Positions 1 through 6,528 of a DNA stretch of 16,805 nt are shown here, one piece after another (the stretch's first letter is position 1; every line of letters begins with the position of its first letter). The notes beneath the pieces are model-generated. The model made no database searches. It worked only from the letters and a program-made list of their open reading frames with translations, and had not been told where the DNA came from. A program made the position numbers and the translations under genes. The DNA lies in NCBI GenBank assembly GCA_900315105.1, contig OMXX01000088.1, positions 1-16,805 on the forward strand, in the 5' to 3' direction. This stretch comes from an uncultured Prevotellaceae bacterium (lineage in GTDB: Bacteria > Bacteroidota > Bacteroidia > Bacteroidales > Bacteroidaceae).

Positions 1-675
1 ACCACGACCTGTGATTGAGAATACGTCCTCAACTGGCATAAGGAATGGCTTATCGAGGTCACGTGGAGGATCCTGAATCCATGTATCACAAGCATCCATA
101 AGCTCCATAATCTTGTCCTCCCACTCAGGTACACCGTTAAGAGCACCAAGTGCAGAACCGCGGATGATAGGAGTATTGTCGCCGTCGAAATCATACTGAG
201 AAAGAAGCTCACGCATTTCCATCTCAACGAGCTCAAGCATTTCCTCGTCGTTAACCATATCACACTTGTTGAGGAATACAACAAGACGTGGAACGTTTAC
301 CTGACGAGCGAGAAGTACGTGCTCACGAGTCTGTGGCATAGGACCATCAGTAGCAGCAACTACGATGATTGCACCATCCATCTGAGCAGCACCAGTTACC
401 ATGTTCTTTACATAGTCAGCGTGTCCTGGGCAGTCAACGTGAGCATAGTGACGCTTCGCTGTCTGATACTCAACGTGAGCTGTGTTGATAGTAATACCAC
501 GCTCCTTCTCCTCAGGTGCGTTATCAATCTGATCGAATGACTTAACCTCAGAAAGACCCTTCTTAGCAAGAACGGTTGTGATAGCTGCAGTCAAAGTTGT
601 CTTACCGTGGTCAACGTGACCAATGGTACCAATGTTTACGTGGACTTTGTCACGTACAAAATTTTCTTTTGCCAT
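1..675 (-). CDS. tuf: Elongation factor Tu, N-terminal 225 codons (continues past window start)
   Basis: GTPase that delivers aminoacyl-tRNA to the ribosomal A site in the cytoplasm. The visible part is the GTPase domain and the start of domain 2. The translation from the ATG at 675 shows the P-loop GHVDHGKT at residues 19-26, the switch I threonine in RGITIN (about 59-64), the G3 motif DCPGHADY (about 81-88) and the G4 motif NKCD (about 136-139). The reading frame is open to base 1, so about the last 170 residues lie outside the window. It is the last visible gene of a minus-strand cluster behind four tRNA genes, the same linkage as thrU-tyrU-glyT-thrT-tufB in E. coli. No Shine-Dalgarno sequence is visible; the 25 bases upstream are A/T-rich, as is usual in Bacteroidetes. 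The identification is secure. Confidence 0.98.
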   Translation of the reverse strand, partial: MAKENFVRDKVHVNIGTIGHVDHGKTTLTAAITTVLAKKGLSEVKSFDQIDNAPEEKERGITINTAHVEYQTAKRHYAHVDCPGHADYVKNMVTGAAQMDGAIIVVAATDGPMPQTREHVLLARQVNVPRLVVFLNKCDMVNDEEMLELVEMEMRELLSQYDFDGDNTPIIRGSALGALNGVPEWEDKIMELMDACDTWIQDPPRDLDKPFLMPVEDVFSITGRG

Positions 676-787
676 TGTTTTAAATTTTATTATTATTACT
701 CGATATTGTCTAGTTTAGACTCCTCGCTTTTTCTTTTTTCCATGCAAAAGCCCCTTGACCTATGAAGCCACGAGGTTAAGAATGATG

Positions 788-859
<72 letters not shown>

Positions 860-865
860 AAGTGG

Positions 866-938
866 AGCGGAAAACGGGGCTCAAACCCGCGACCCCCAGC
901 TTGGAAGGCTAGTGCTCTATCAACTGAGCTATTTCCGC
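866..938 (-). tRNA. tRNA-Gly (anticodon TCC)
   Basis: The reverse strand has acceptor stem GCGGAAA/TTTCCGC, a D arm AGCTCAGTTGATAGAGC, anticodon loop CTTCCAA with anticodon TCC, and a T arm GGGTTTGAGCCCC with one G-T-type imperfection. CCA follows directly in the genome at 863-865. It is the third tRNA of the cluster in transcription order and lies just after a terminator-like hairpin (958-990). Confidence 0.95.
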
Positions 939-950
939 ATTGTCTTTTGG

Positions 951-990
951 AAGAAAAAACGCGAGAATAAGCTATCCTATTACTCGCGTT
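951..990 (-). terminator. Terminator-like hairpin inside the tRNA-tuf cluster
   Basis: On the minus strand AACGCGAG (990-983) pairs with CTCGCGTT (965-958). An inner AATA/TATT extends the stem past one bulged base, the loop is eight bases (970-977), and a run of six T follows the stem. This is a classic intrinsic terminator shape. It is placed 13 bases after tRNA-Tyr and about 20 bases before tRNA-Gly. Whether it terminates, attenuates or only guides tRNA processing is not shown by the sequence. Confidence 0.7.
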
Positions 991-1002
991 AACCAACTTG
1001 AG

Positions 1003-1085
1003 TGGGTGGTGATGGATTCGAACCACCGAAGGTAAAAACCAGCAGATTTACAGTCTGCCCCATTTGGCCACTCTGGTAACCACCC
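1003..1085 (-). tRNA. tRNA-Tyr (anticodon GTA)
   Basis: The reverse strand has acceptor stem GGGTGGT/ACCACCC and an anticodon stem CAGA/TCTG around loop CTGTAAA, giving anticodon GTA. The long variable arm (GCTGGTTTTTACCTTC region) is expected for a class II tRNA, and the T arm reads GGTTCGAATCC. CCA is not encoded. It is the second tRNA of the cluster. Confidence 0.95.
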
Positions 1086-1120
1086 TCAAAATATATGCGT
1101 CCCTTTGCTTCTAAAACAAC

Positions 1121-1139
1121 CTCCTATCTCTTATAGGAG
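1121..1139 (-). other. Short hairpin after tRNA-Thr(TGT)
   Basis: A 7-base stem (1121-1127 with 1133-1139) directly follows the 3' end of tRNA-Thr on the minus strand. The tail beyond it is only weakly T-rich (GTTGTTTT), so it is a possible processing or weak termination element. Confidence 0.4.
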
Positions 1140-1213
1140 AGCCTCTTGTCGGATTCGAACCAACGACCCCGAGATTACAAATCACGTGCTCTGGCCAACT
1201 GAGCTAAAGAGGC
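1140..1213 (-). tRNA. tRNA-Thr (anticodon TGT)
   Basis: The reverse strand has acceptor stem GCCTCTT/AAGAGGC, D arm AGCTCAGTTGGCCAGAGC, anticodon loop TTTGTAA with anticodon TGT, and T arm GTTGGTTCGAATCCGAC. The anticodon stem CGTGA/TCTCG has one T-T mismatch in the middle. It is the first gene of the cluster, behind a promoter at 1267-1298. The leader between them contains a small hairpin (about 1230-1248). Confidence 0.94.
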
Positions 1214-1266
1214 AGGTTTGCACCTTTTTGAGACCCCCAAAAGGGCTCATTTTTCGATTTCGGATG

Positions 1267-1298
1267 CAAAGGTACGCATATTTTTTTAAATCACCAAA
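1267..1298 (-). promoter_or_regulatory. Promoter of the tRNA-tuf cluster
   Basis: On the minus strand the -7 element TACCTTTG (1274-1267) is preceded by TTTG (1298-1295), the spacing expected of Bacteroidetes vegetative promoters. The twelve bases around the -7 element (TACCTTTGCATC) recur exactly at the tRNA-Gln promoter. It lies between the hpf stop and tRNA-Thr, so the tRNA cluster can be transcribed apart from rpsU-xerC-hpf. Confidence 0.8.
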
Positions 1299-1314
1299 CT
1301 TTTCAAGAAGTTTT

Positions 1315-1614
1315 TTAATGATTTCTAGCTTTTTCCTTGATTTTTGCCAATTTTACCTTCAGAGCGTCTACACAGAGGTCTATGCCCTCTTCAAATGTAT
1401 CACATGTCTTCTCTACGAAAACAGGAACTCCAGGTATGCCCACGTTCATGCTCACATTTTTATTCAGAGCCGTAGCAGGCTTGACAACCTTAAGTTGCAC
1501 CTCAACTTTCTTTATATCATCGTAAGACTTTGAGAGTTTCTCTACCTTCTTGTTGACAAACTCCTGTAATTTCTCTTGTGCGTCAAAATTGACAGCCTGA
1601 ATCTTAATTTCCAT
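1315..1614 (-). CDS. hpf: Ribosome hibernation promoting factor (short HPF/RaiA family)
   Basis: Predicted short-form hibernation factor of 99 residues. Members of this family bind the 30S decoding region and, in known cases, promote 70S dimers or inactive ribosomes in slow growth. The N-terminal strand MEIKIQAVNFDAQEKLQEFV, the following helix with VEKLSKSYDDI (about 24-34) and the basic C-terminal helix with KVKLAKIKEKA fit the beta-alpha-beta-beta-beta-alpha fold. It lacks the C-terminal dimerisation domain of long HPF. Its ATG is 20 bases after the recombinase stop, suggesting one transcript with rpsU and xerC, but it is also the last gene before a new promoter. No Shine-Dalgarno sequence is seen. 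The family call is firm; the exact activity (HPF-like or YfiA-like) is inferred. Confidence 0.9.
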   Translation of the reverse strand: MEIKIQAVNFDAQEKLQEFVNKKVEKLSKSYDDIKKVEVQLKVVKPATALNKNVSMNVGIPGVPVFVEKTCDTFEEGIDLCVDALKVKLAKIKEKARNH

Positions 1615-1634
1615 GGTTAACTTGTTTTTAAAAG

Positions 1635-2525
1635 TTAGACTTCAGCCCGGGGATGGGCTTTTTTATAAATTCGCTTAAGATCCTCGAACGTCACATGTGT
1701 GTAAACTTCAGTCGTTGCTATGCTCTCATGACCGAGCAGCTTCTGGACACTACCCAACTGAGCCTCATGATTGAGCATTGAAGTGGCAAATGAATGTCGG
1801 AGTACGTGCGGGGAGCGCTTCTTCATCGAAGTAACCAGAGAGAGTTTCTCACGAACGGTGGCATATACCCAGCCGTCTGTAACTCTTTCACCCTTGTCAC
1901 TCACAAGGAGAGCCTCGTTGCCGTGTCGGGCGACACAGCCATCCCGCATTCCAATATAATAATGCAGGACATCCGCAAGTTCATCAGTCATTGGTATCAG
2001 GCGTTGCTTACGTCTCTTGCCCGTCACCTTAATCTCGCTGTTCACGAAATTAACGTCGGTATCATTTATGCCAACGGCTTCTGCCCTTCTTATTCCAGTA
2101 GAATACAGCAATAATAACAAAGTACGGGCACGCACATCATTAAAATTGTCCATATCCCATTGTATGCCATCAAACAACCTTTCTGCTTCCGACTCCTTGA
2201 GGAATACCGGCAGGGGCTTCTGCTTCTTGGGGCCTGTAACCAGATGAGCAGGATCCTTATCTATCAGTTTTGCCTTGAGGGCATAACGATACATGGATTT
2301 CACCGCACTTAGCTGCTTGCATACATAGGTCGCTTTATGACCTTGTTCCATCAAACCGCTAATCCAGTCACGAACCACATCGGCATCGGCTGTTTCGAGG
2401 GACTGACCATCGAGCGAGCTAACATACTCCGAGAAGTTATTGATAGCATCGCGGTATGTCTTAACGGTTAAAGGTGATGCCACCCGTTCCGTTTCCATAT
2501 ACCTGAGGAAATCATCGATAATCAT
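1635..2525 (-). CDS. xerC: Tyrosine recombinase, XerC/XerD family
   Basis: Site-specific recombinase of 296 residues, the usual Xer length. An N-terminal SAM-like core-binding domain (about 1-95) precedes the catalytic domain (about 107-285). The catalytic set is complete: R146 in STGIRRAE, K170 in TGKRRK, H240 and R243 in HVLRHSFAT, H266 in LLGHES and the nucleophile Y275 in TTEVYTHV. Xer proteins resolve chromosome dimers at dif sites. Its placement between rpsU and hpf is, to my knowledge, a common order in Bacteroidales and argues for a housekeeping enzyme rather than a mobile integrase. I cannot tell XerC from XerD by eye, and no dif-like site was identified. The ATG at 2525 follows a 55-base gap after rpsU, in which GTGG/CCAC and CTGA/TCAG could form a leader hairpin. 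Confidence 0.9.
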   Translation of the reverse strand: MIIDDFLRYMETERVASPLTVKTYRDAINNFSEYVSSLDGQSLETADADVVRDWISGLMEQGHKATYVCKQLSAVKSMYRYALKAKLIDKDPAHLVTGPKKQKPLPVFLKESEAERLFDGIQWDMDNFNDVRARTLLLLLYSTGIRRAEAVGINDTDVNFVNSEIKVTGKRRKQRLIPMTDELADVLHYYIGMRDGCVARHGNEALLVSDKGERVTDGWVYATVREKLSLVTSMKKRSPHVLRHSFATSMLNHEAQLGSVQKLLGHESIATTEVYTHVTFEDLKRIYKKAHPRAEV

Positions 2526-2580
2526 GTGGCGAATTTACTGATTAAAATTCAGACCACAAAATAATTTAACAAATTTTAAA

Positions 2581-2772
2581 TTATTCTTCGTTCTGACGCA
2601 GCTGCTGTACATAGATTGCGTGCTCCATCTTGAGGCGCTTGAGTACAGAAGGCTTGTTGAACTGCTGGCGAGAGCGAAGCTCCTTAACGACACCAGTCTT
2701 CTCAAACTTTCTCTTAAACTTCTTCAAAGCGCGCTCGATGTTCTCGCCTTCTTTTACGGGTACAATGATCAT
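2581..2772 (-). CDS. rpsU: 30S ribosomal protein bS21
   Basis: Small-subunit ribosomal protein of 63 residues, close to the usual length. It begins MIIVPVKEGENIERALKKFK and has the basic core KFEKTGVVKELRSRQQF and FNKPSVLKRLK typical of bS21. In Bacteroidetes bS21 has been implicated in masking the anti-Shine-Dalgarno tail of 16S rRNA, which fits the scarcity of Shine-Dalgarno sequences in this window. The region just upstream of the ATG is AT-rich (AACAAAACAAA) with no Shine-Dalgarno sequence. A promoter lies about 100 bases upstream, and xerC and hpf follow on the same strand. Confidence 0.97.
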   Translation of the reverse strand: MIIVPVKEGENIERALKKFKRKFEKTGVVKELRSRQQFNKPSVLKRLKMEHAIYVQQLRQNEE

Positions 2773-2869
2773 TTTGTTTTGTTTTAAATTTAATAATGTT
2801 GTAATTAAAAAAATGTATTGCCTCTGGTTACGCGAATGCCCAAAATGACAAACACACCAAAAGCGGGTG

Positions 2870-2901
2870 CAAAATTACTCTTTTTCTGCGAGATAGACAA
2901 A
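2870..2901 (-). promoter_or_regulatory. Promoter of rpsU-xerC-hpf
   Basis: The -7 element TAATTTTG (2877-2870) lies behind TTTG (2901-2898) with the same spacing as the other promoters here. The block GTAATTTTGCACCC is identical to that of the metK promoter at 15525-15540. The leader to rpsU is about 90 bases. Confidence 0.75.
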
Positions 2902-2957
2902 TAATTTTACGAAAAAAGCATTTATTTCGGTGCGTTTTGTCGATTTCCGTTAAAAAA

Positions 2958-2990
2958 TTGCTATGTTTTCACATAATTTATGTATATTTG
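2958..2990 (+). promoter_or_regulatory. Promoter of the outer-membrane protein gene
   Basis: TTG at 2958-2960 and TATATTTG at 2983-2990 form a good Bacteroidetes-type promoter. Transcription would start near 2996 and give a leader of about 60 A-rich bases. Confidence 0.78.
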
Positions 2991-3057
2991 CCACCAAATT
3001 AAATCACCTAAAACAAAACTGCAAAGAAATCACTAATCAAAATCAAATAAACTAATC

Positions 3058-3786
3058 ATGCAAATTAAAAATTTAATTTTATCTGCCCTGCTCGGTATTA
3101 CAACAACCGGCAGTTTCGCCCAGGGACTCGCTAACGACCCTCGTGATGCACAGGCTCAGCAGCAAGGCTATTATTCTCAACCTTATGCCTTCGTTCAGGC
3201 ACAAGGCGGTCTGAACACGACTCTCGCATCTGGAAACGTAATGAAACCAACATTCAGTATTGTGGGCGGCTATATGTTCTCTCAGGCTATAGGTCTTCGC
3301 CTTCACATCAACGGAATGAACTCAAAGAACGGTTTTGAAACCATTGGCGACAAATACCAGTTCAAATACATCAACACAAACCTCGACCTGATGGTAAACC
3401 TCACCAACCTCGGAAAGAAGCCAAGCGGTCCGTTCAATGTCTATTTCGTAGCAGGTGCCGGTCTTGCATATTGCTGGAATAACGACGAGTTTGCTGCCAT
3501 TGCTAACAAGGGTATCATATCTGAGGATATCAGCAACGCATGGATAAATAAAAACCACAAGGACCTGATCAGCCATAACATCCGTGCAGGTCTGCTTTTC
3601 GACTACGACATCATGAAGAACGTCTCTGTTGGTGCCGAGTTTGACATCAACAACCTTAGCGACCGCTTCGACTCCCGCTATAATGACTGTTGCGACTGGA
3701 TGGCAACCGGTCAGATTTCCGTTACCTACAAATTCGGGCACAAGGCCTACGGCAGCAACCGCGTTTACCCTACCAAAGCAAAGTAG
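3058..3786 (+). CDS. Outer-membrane beta-barrel protein (OmpA-like barrel fold)
   Basis: Predicted outer-membrane protein of 242 residues, function unknown. It starts with a signal peptide MQIKNLILSALLGITTTGSFA, probable cleavage between A21 and Q22. The mature part has alternating hydrophobic strands rich in Gly and aromatic residues: PYAFVQAQGG, FSIVGGYMF, IGLRLHINGM, FNVYFVAGAGLAYCW, NIRAGLLFDYDIM and the last strand ISVTYKFGHKAYG. This matches the small 8-stranded barrels of the OMP_b-brl type. There is no C-terminal OmpA peptidoglycan-binding domain. The gene is monocistronic, with its own promoter and a strong terminator. A paired C-C (CCDW, about 210) is a small oddity. The fold call is fairly sure; no specific role can be given. 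Confidence 0.8.
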   Translation: MQIKNLILSALLGITTTGSFAQGLANDPRDAQAQQQGYYSQPYAFVQAQGGLNTTLASGNVMKPTFSIVGGYMFSQAIGLRLHINGMNSKNGFETIGDKYQFKYINTNLDLMVNLTNLGKKPSGPFNVYFVAGAGLAYCWNNDEFAAIANKGIISEDISNAWINKNHKDLISHNIRAGLLFDYDIMKNVSVGAEFDINNLSDRFDSRYNDCCDWMATGQISVTYKFGHKAYGSNRVYPTKAK

Positions 3787-3841
3787 AATCCTATCGACAT
3801 AGTGACTTCCATCCGCAAACGGAGGAGTTTAAAGACATAAG

Positions 3842-3894
3842 GAGCGGCGCAAGCCCTTATTCCCAAGGGCAGGCGCACGCTCTTTCTTTTTTTA
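3842..3894 (+). terminator. Intrinsic terminator after the outer-membrane protein gene
   Basis: A long stem in three parts: 3842-3846 with 3878-3882, GCGC 3847-3850 with 3873-3876, and GCCCTT 3853-3858 with AAGGGC 3865-3870. The loop is six bases and the T-rich tail starts at 3883. Confidence 0.85.
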
Positions 3895-3913
3895 TTTCAC
3901 GCAATCATTTCAA

Positions 3914-3949
3914 GGAGCTAAAGGAGTATATGGAGTTAAAGGAGTTAAA
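3914..3949 (+). repeat. Four tandem 9-base units (GGAGTTAAA type)
   Basis: Units GGAGCTAAA, GGAGTATAT, GGAGTTAAA and GGAGTTAAA follow each other without gaps between the terminator and the carbonic anhydrase gene. A second 9-base tandem (TCTTGTACT twice, 3991-4008) lies 40 bases on. They look like small variable-number repeats. The short frame through them is not considered coding. Confidence 0.7.
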
Positions 3950-4043
3950 GACTAATGTCTGGATATAACTTTTTCTCGAAAATACTATTGTCTTGTACTT
4001 CTTGTACTTCCAAAACTTGAATTATCTTAATATAATAAAAAAT

Positions 4044-4595
4044 ATGATAGACCAGATTATCGATTTCAACAAAAGCTTCGTAGAATCCAAAGGCTACGAG
4101 AAATATCTGACGGACAAATATCCCGACAAGAAACTGGCCGTACTATCATGTATGGACACAAGACTGACCGAACTGCTCCCCGCAGCCCTCGGGCTTAAGA
4201 ATGGTGATGCAAAAATCATCAAAAATGCAGGAGGACTGGTGATTTCGGCCTTCGACTCTGCCATGCGAAGCCTTATTGTCGCCATCTACGAGCTTGGCGT
4301 GAAGGAAATCATGGTGGTTGCCCACTCTCATTGTGGAGCCTGCCACATGAGCTACGACCATTTCCATCACGAAATGATTGCCCGAGGCGTAACCGACGAG
4401 ACTCTCGACACAATACGCAAATGCGGAATAGACCTGAACCATTGGCTCGAGGGATTCAAGGATACGCCCGAATCCGTCAAAAAGACGGTTGAGACAATCA
4501 AAACCCACCCTCTCGTACCAAAGGATATTATTGTCCGCGGCTTTATTATCGATTCTGAAACCGGAGCCTTGGAAGAAATAAAACAGAAATCATGA
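4044..4595 (+). CDS. Beta-class carbonic anhydrase
   Basis: Zinc enzyme that interconverts CO2 and bicarbonate, 183 residues, a short member of the beta class. Zinc ligands are visible: C36 with D38 and R40 in SCMDTR (the CxDxR motif), and H94 and C97 in AHSHCGAC (the HxxC motif). The conserved stretch KNAGG is at 60-64. The ATG at 4044 is chosen because homology starts at once (MIDQIIDFNKSFVE). An in-frame ATG at 3993 would add 17 residues read from repeat-like sequence. The stop overlaps the next gene start (ATGA), so the acetyltransferase is probably translationally coupled. No clear TAnnTTTG promoter is seen upstream. Bicarbonate supply for carboxylations would fit an anaerobic gut bacterium, but that is inference. 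Confidence 0.92.
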   Translation: MIDQIIDFNKSFVESKGYEKYLTDKYPDKKLAVLSCMDTRLTELLPAALGLKNGDAKIIKNAGGLVISAFDSAMRSLIVAIYELGVKEIMVVAHSHCGACHMSYDHFHHEMIARGVTDETLDTIRKCGIDLNHWLEGFKDTPESVKKTVETIKTHPLVPKDIIVRGFIIDSETGALEEIKQKS

Positions 4596-5053
4596 TACGC
4601 AAAGCTGAGAAGAAAGACATTCAGGGTCTTATGAACCTGTTATATCAGGTAGATGCCGTTCACAATGGCATTCGTCCCGACCTGTTCAAAGGCAATACCG
4701 CCAAATACAACGAGCAGGAACTTGAAGAGATCCTCAACGATGGCGGCAAACCAATATTCGTCTATGATGACGGCAAGATTTTAGGTCATGCCTTCTGCCA
4801 GATTAGCGAGGTCAAGAACCACAGGCTCCTACAGGATGCCAAGACCTTGTATATTGACGACATCTGTGTAGATGAACATTCTCGCGGCCGCCACATCGGA
4901 AAGGCTCTATATGAATATGTGTATAACTATGCCAAATCCATAGGCTGCCATAACATCACACTAAACGTATGGGAAGGCAACGACTCTGCCTATAACTTCT
5001 ACAAGCGAATGGGAATGCATATTCAGAAAACAGGAATGGAAACAATCCTATGA
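4592..5053 (+). CDS. GNAT family N-acetyltransferase
   Basis: Predicted acetyl-CoA dependent acetyltransferase of 153 residues, one GNAT domain. The central strand TLYIDDICVDEHSRG (about 85-99) leads into the acetyl-CoA pyrophosphate loop RGRHIGKAL (98-106, the R/QxxGxG/A motif). The C-terminal part LNVWEGNDSAYNFYKRMGM has the usual NxxAxxFYxxxGF-like pattern. The substrate cannot be deduced. The ATG overlaps the carbonic anhydrase stop by four bases, so the two are likely one operon. The gene ends 14 bases before the stop of a convergent gene, with no obvious terminator between. Confidence 0.9.
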   Translation: MIRKAEKKDIQGLMNLLYQVDAVHNGIRPDLFKGNTAKYNEQELEEILNDGGKPIFVYDDGKILGHAFCQISEVKNHRLLQDAKTLYIDDICVDEHSRGRHIGKALYEYVYNYAKSIGCHNITLNVWEGNDSAYNFYKRMGMHIQKTGMETIL

Positions 5054-5067
5054 CACAAATTCTAAGA

Positions 5068-5952
5068 TCAATCAGGAATAGCAACAACAATATTAAGATG
5101 ACTTGTACCTCCCACTTCTATCTCCGGTTTCCACCACTTTAACACCCCCTCATTCTTCGCCCTCAGTTCTTCAGTTTTTACACATGGTATAAAGTCACGA
5201 ACTTTCAGCATACCATTTTCCAACATAATATCACGAAGGGATGCTGATACAAAAATCTTCCTTTGTACCGAAAAACCACTACCAAAGAGTTCCTTGCTCT
5301 TGTAAATATACGGTAGAGGGTGTTTTTGCAATGGACAATAGCCTCTAATCAAAGCATTATACTTTATAGATCCACATTTCGGGCACACCTCATATCCAAA
5401 AAAGGACATGTCTAATGCTTCGTCAATAACAGGTATCACCAACTGAACATAAGATTCATACGGTACACCTTTCCTGCAACGACGCAAAGGACGACATTCT
5501 ATGCCTAACGGTTTGAAAACCTTCTCATAAAGATCAACACGCACGAAGATCTCGTCCCAAATCCAAATAAACCCCCAAACTGGGTATTTAGGAACTCTCT
5601 TCGCCCTGAAATCATCTTTTTGCACAATACCAACACCACAATCATCACACATCTCTGTTGTATCATAAGTATTGTATAAATACCCCATATCACCATCAGG
5701 CATAGGATATCCGAAAGTTCTCCAACCATCAAGAACACAATAATCTGCCGACAATCTCTCTCTTTTAGTAAAATCTGTTCCCACAGTCCCAAAAAGTTCC
5801 CACTTCTTAAGTAAAGGTTTTAATTTCAAATAAATCTCTAAATCATATATACAGAAACCATTCCAGCCTTCTTTTACATCAATATTATACTGACGTAGAA
5901 TCTGAACTTGTTTCTTGTCCCAATTACTACAGATATAACTATATATTTTCAT
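5068..5952 (-). CDS. Hypothetical protein with two CXXCG motifs
   Basis: Cytoplasmic protein of 294 residues with no signal peptide or membrane segment. It has two zinc-ribbon-like motifs, CDDCG (102-106) and CPKCG (190-194), with further cysteines at 206 and 257. The stretch PVWGFIWIWDEIFVRVDLYEKVFKPLGIE (broken here: PVWGFIWIWD, then FVRVDLYEKV) resembles the layout of double-CXXCG proteins first named as a paralogous family in Myxococcus (Gmx_para_CXXCG), some of which occur beside polymorphic toxins. That link is from memory and remains tentative. The gene is more AT-rich than the core genes, stands alone with its own promoter, and has no toxin partner in view. It could be an orphan immunity-type protein; function unknown. 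Confidence 0.65.
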   Translation of the reverse strand: MKIYSYICSNWDKKQVQILRQYNIDVKEGWNGFCIYDLEIYLKLKPLLKKWELFGTVGTDFTKRERLSADYCVLDGWRTFGYPMPDGDMGYLYNTYDTTEMCDDCGVGIVQKDDFRAKRVPKYPVWGFIWIWDEIFVRVDLYEKVFKPLGIECRPLRRCRKGVPYESYVQLVIPVIDEALDMSFFGYEVCPKCGSIKYNALIRGYCPLQKHPLPYIYKSKELFGSGFSVQRKIFVSASLRDIMLENGMLKVRDFIPCVKTEELRAKNEGVLKWWKPEIEVGGTSHLNIVVAIPD

Positions 5953-5994
5953 TTGAAGTTGAGAGTTTTATAGTTTACTTTTTTATTTTCGCTA

Positions 5995-6026
5995 CAAATA
6001 TACGCATATATTTCAACATGCCAAAA
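5995..6026 (-). promoter_or_regulatory. Promoter of the double-CXXCG gene
   Basis: On the minus strand TATATTTG (6002-5995) lies behind TTTTGG (6026-6021). Spacing is slightly short of the other promoters. The transcript would start about 50 bases before the ATG at 5952. Confidence 0.55.
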
Positions 6027-6170
6027 CATTCCTCAATATTTCTTGACATTTACTACACTTACAATATTTCATCAACACCCAACAAATTCTACTATTGTCA
6101 TTCTTGACCCCCCAAAAAGGTCGCTACAAATGCGCAAGGAATTCCGCATTTCCTCCCCTCTTCCTCCATA

Positions 6171-6263
6171 GATACTCCATCGATGCTCCATCGATACTCC
6201 ATCGATGGTCCATCGTTTCGATGGAGGATCGATGGACTAACGATGGAGTACTGATGGACCATC
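6171..6263. repeat. Eight 11-base units in 4+4 inverted arrangement (93 bases)
   Basis: Left half: four units with consensus GATnnTCCATC at 6171-6181, 6182-6192, 6193-6203 and 6204-6214. Centre: GTTTC, 6215-6219. Right half: four units of the inverted kind, 6220-6230, 6231-6241, 6242-6252 and 6253-6263. Each half is exactly 44 bases. The strand can fold into one long imperfect hairpin. The 11-base period puts all units on about the same face of the helix. The rest of the gap (5953-6528) holds two promoters and nothing else that I recognise. Confidence 0.85.
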
Positions 6264-6434
6264 AGCTGAGTTACAAGGAAGAAACACAAGCTGTAACTAC
6301 ATCTTATTCCCCGATTAAGTGATGTGACTAATCACGTTTCCTACATCAAGAATGCTTTGCTCAATTATAATTTTTTTTAAATAACAGCCGTTTTTTGTGA
6401 CGTTATGTTAATGATTGGGGATTATATGGCTTTT

Positions 6435-6468
6435 TTGAGTGATTTTCGGTTTTTTATTATTAACTTTG
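6435..6468 (+). promoter_or_regulatory. Promoter of the lipoprotein gene
   Basis: TTG at 6435-6437 and TAACTTTG at 6461-6468 form a Bacteroidetes-type promoter. The leader to the ATG at 6529 is about 55 AT-rich bases. Confidence 0.75.
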
Positions 6469-6528
6469 CAAAAAATATTCGGATAATACTAATTATTTAA
6501 TTCTAATTATTATAACAAAAATCAAAAG

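Noticed and set aside
3993..4043. Earlier ATG start for the carbonic anhydrase
   Set aside because: The extra 17 residues are read from repeat-like AT-rich sequence and are not part of the family's usual start.
6171..6263. CRISPR array
   Set aside because: The units are contiguous 11-mers with an inverted second half; there are no spacers and no cas genes.
6095..6322. 75-codon open frame on the plus strand, and a 63-codon frame on the minus strand, across the 11-base repeat
   Set aside because: The codons come mostly from the repeat units, whose 11-base period does not keep a reading frame, and no promoter or domain is visible.
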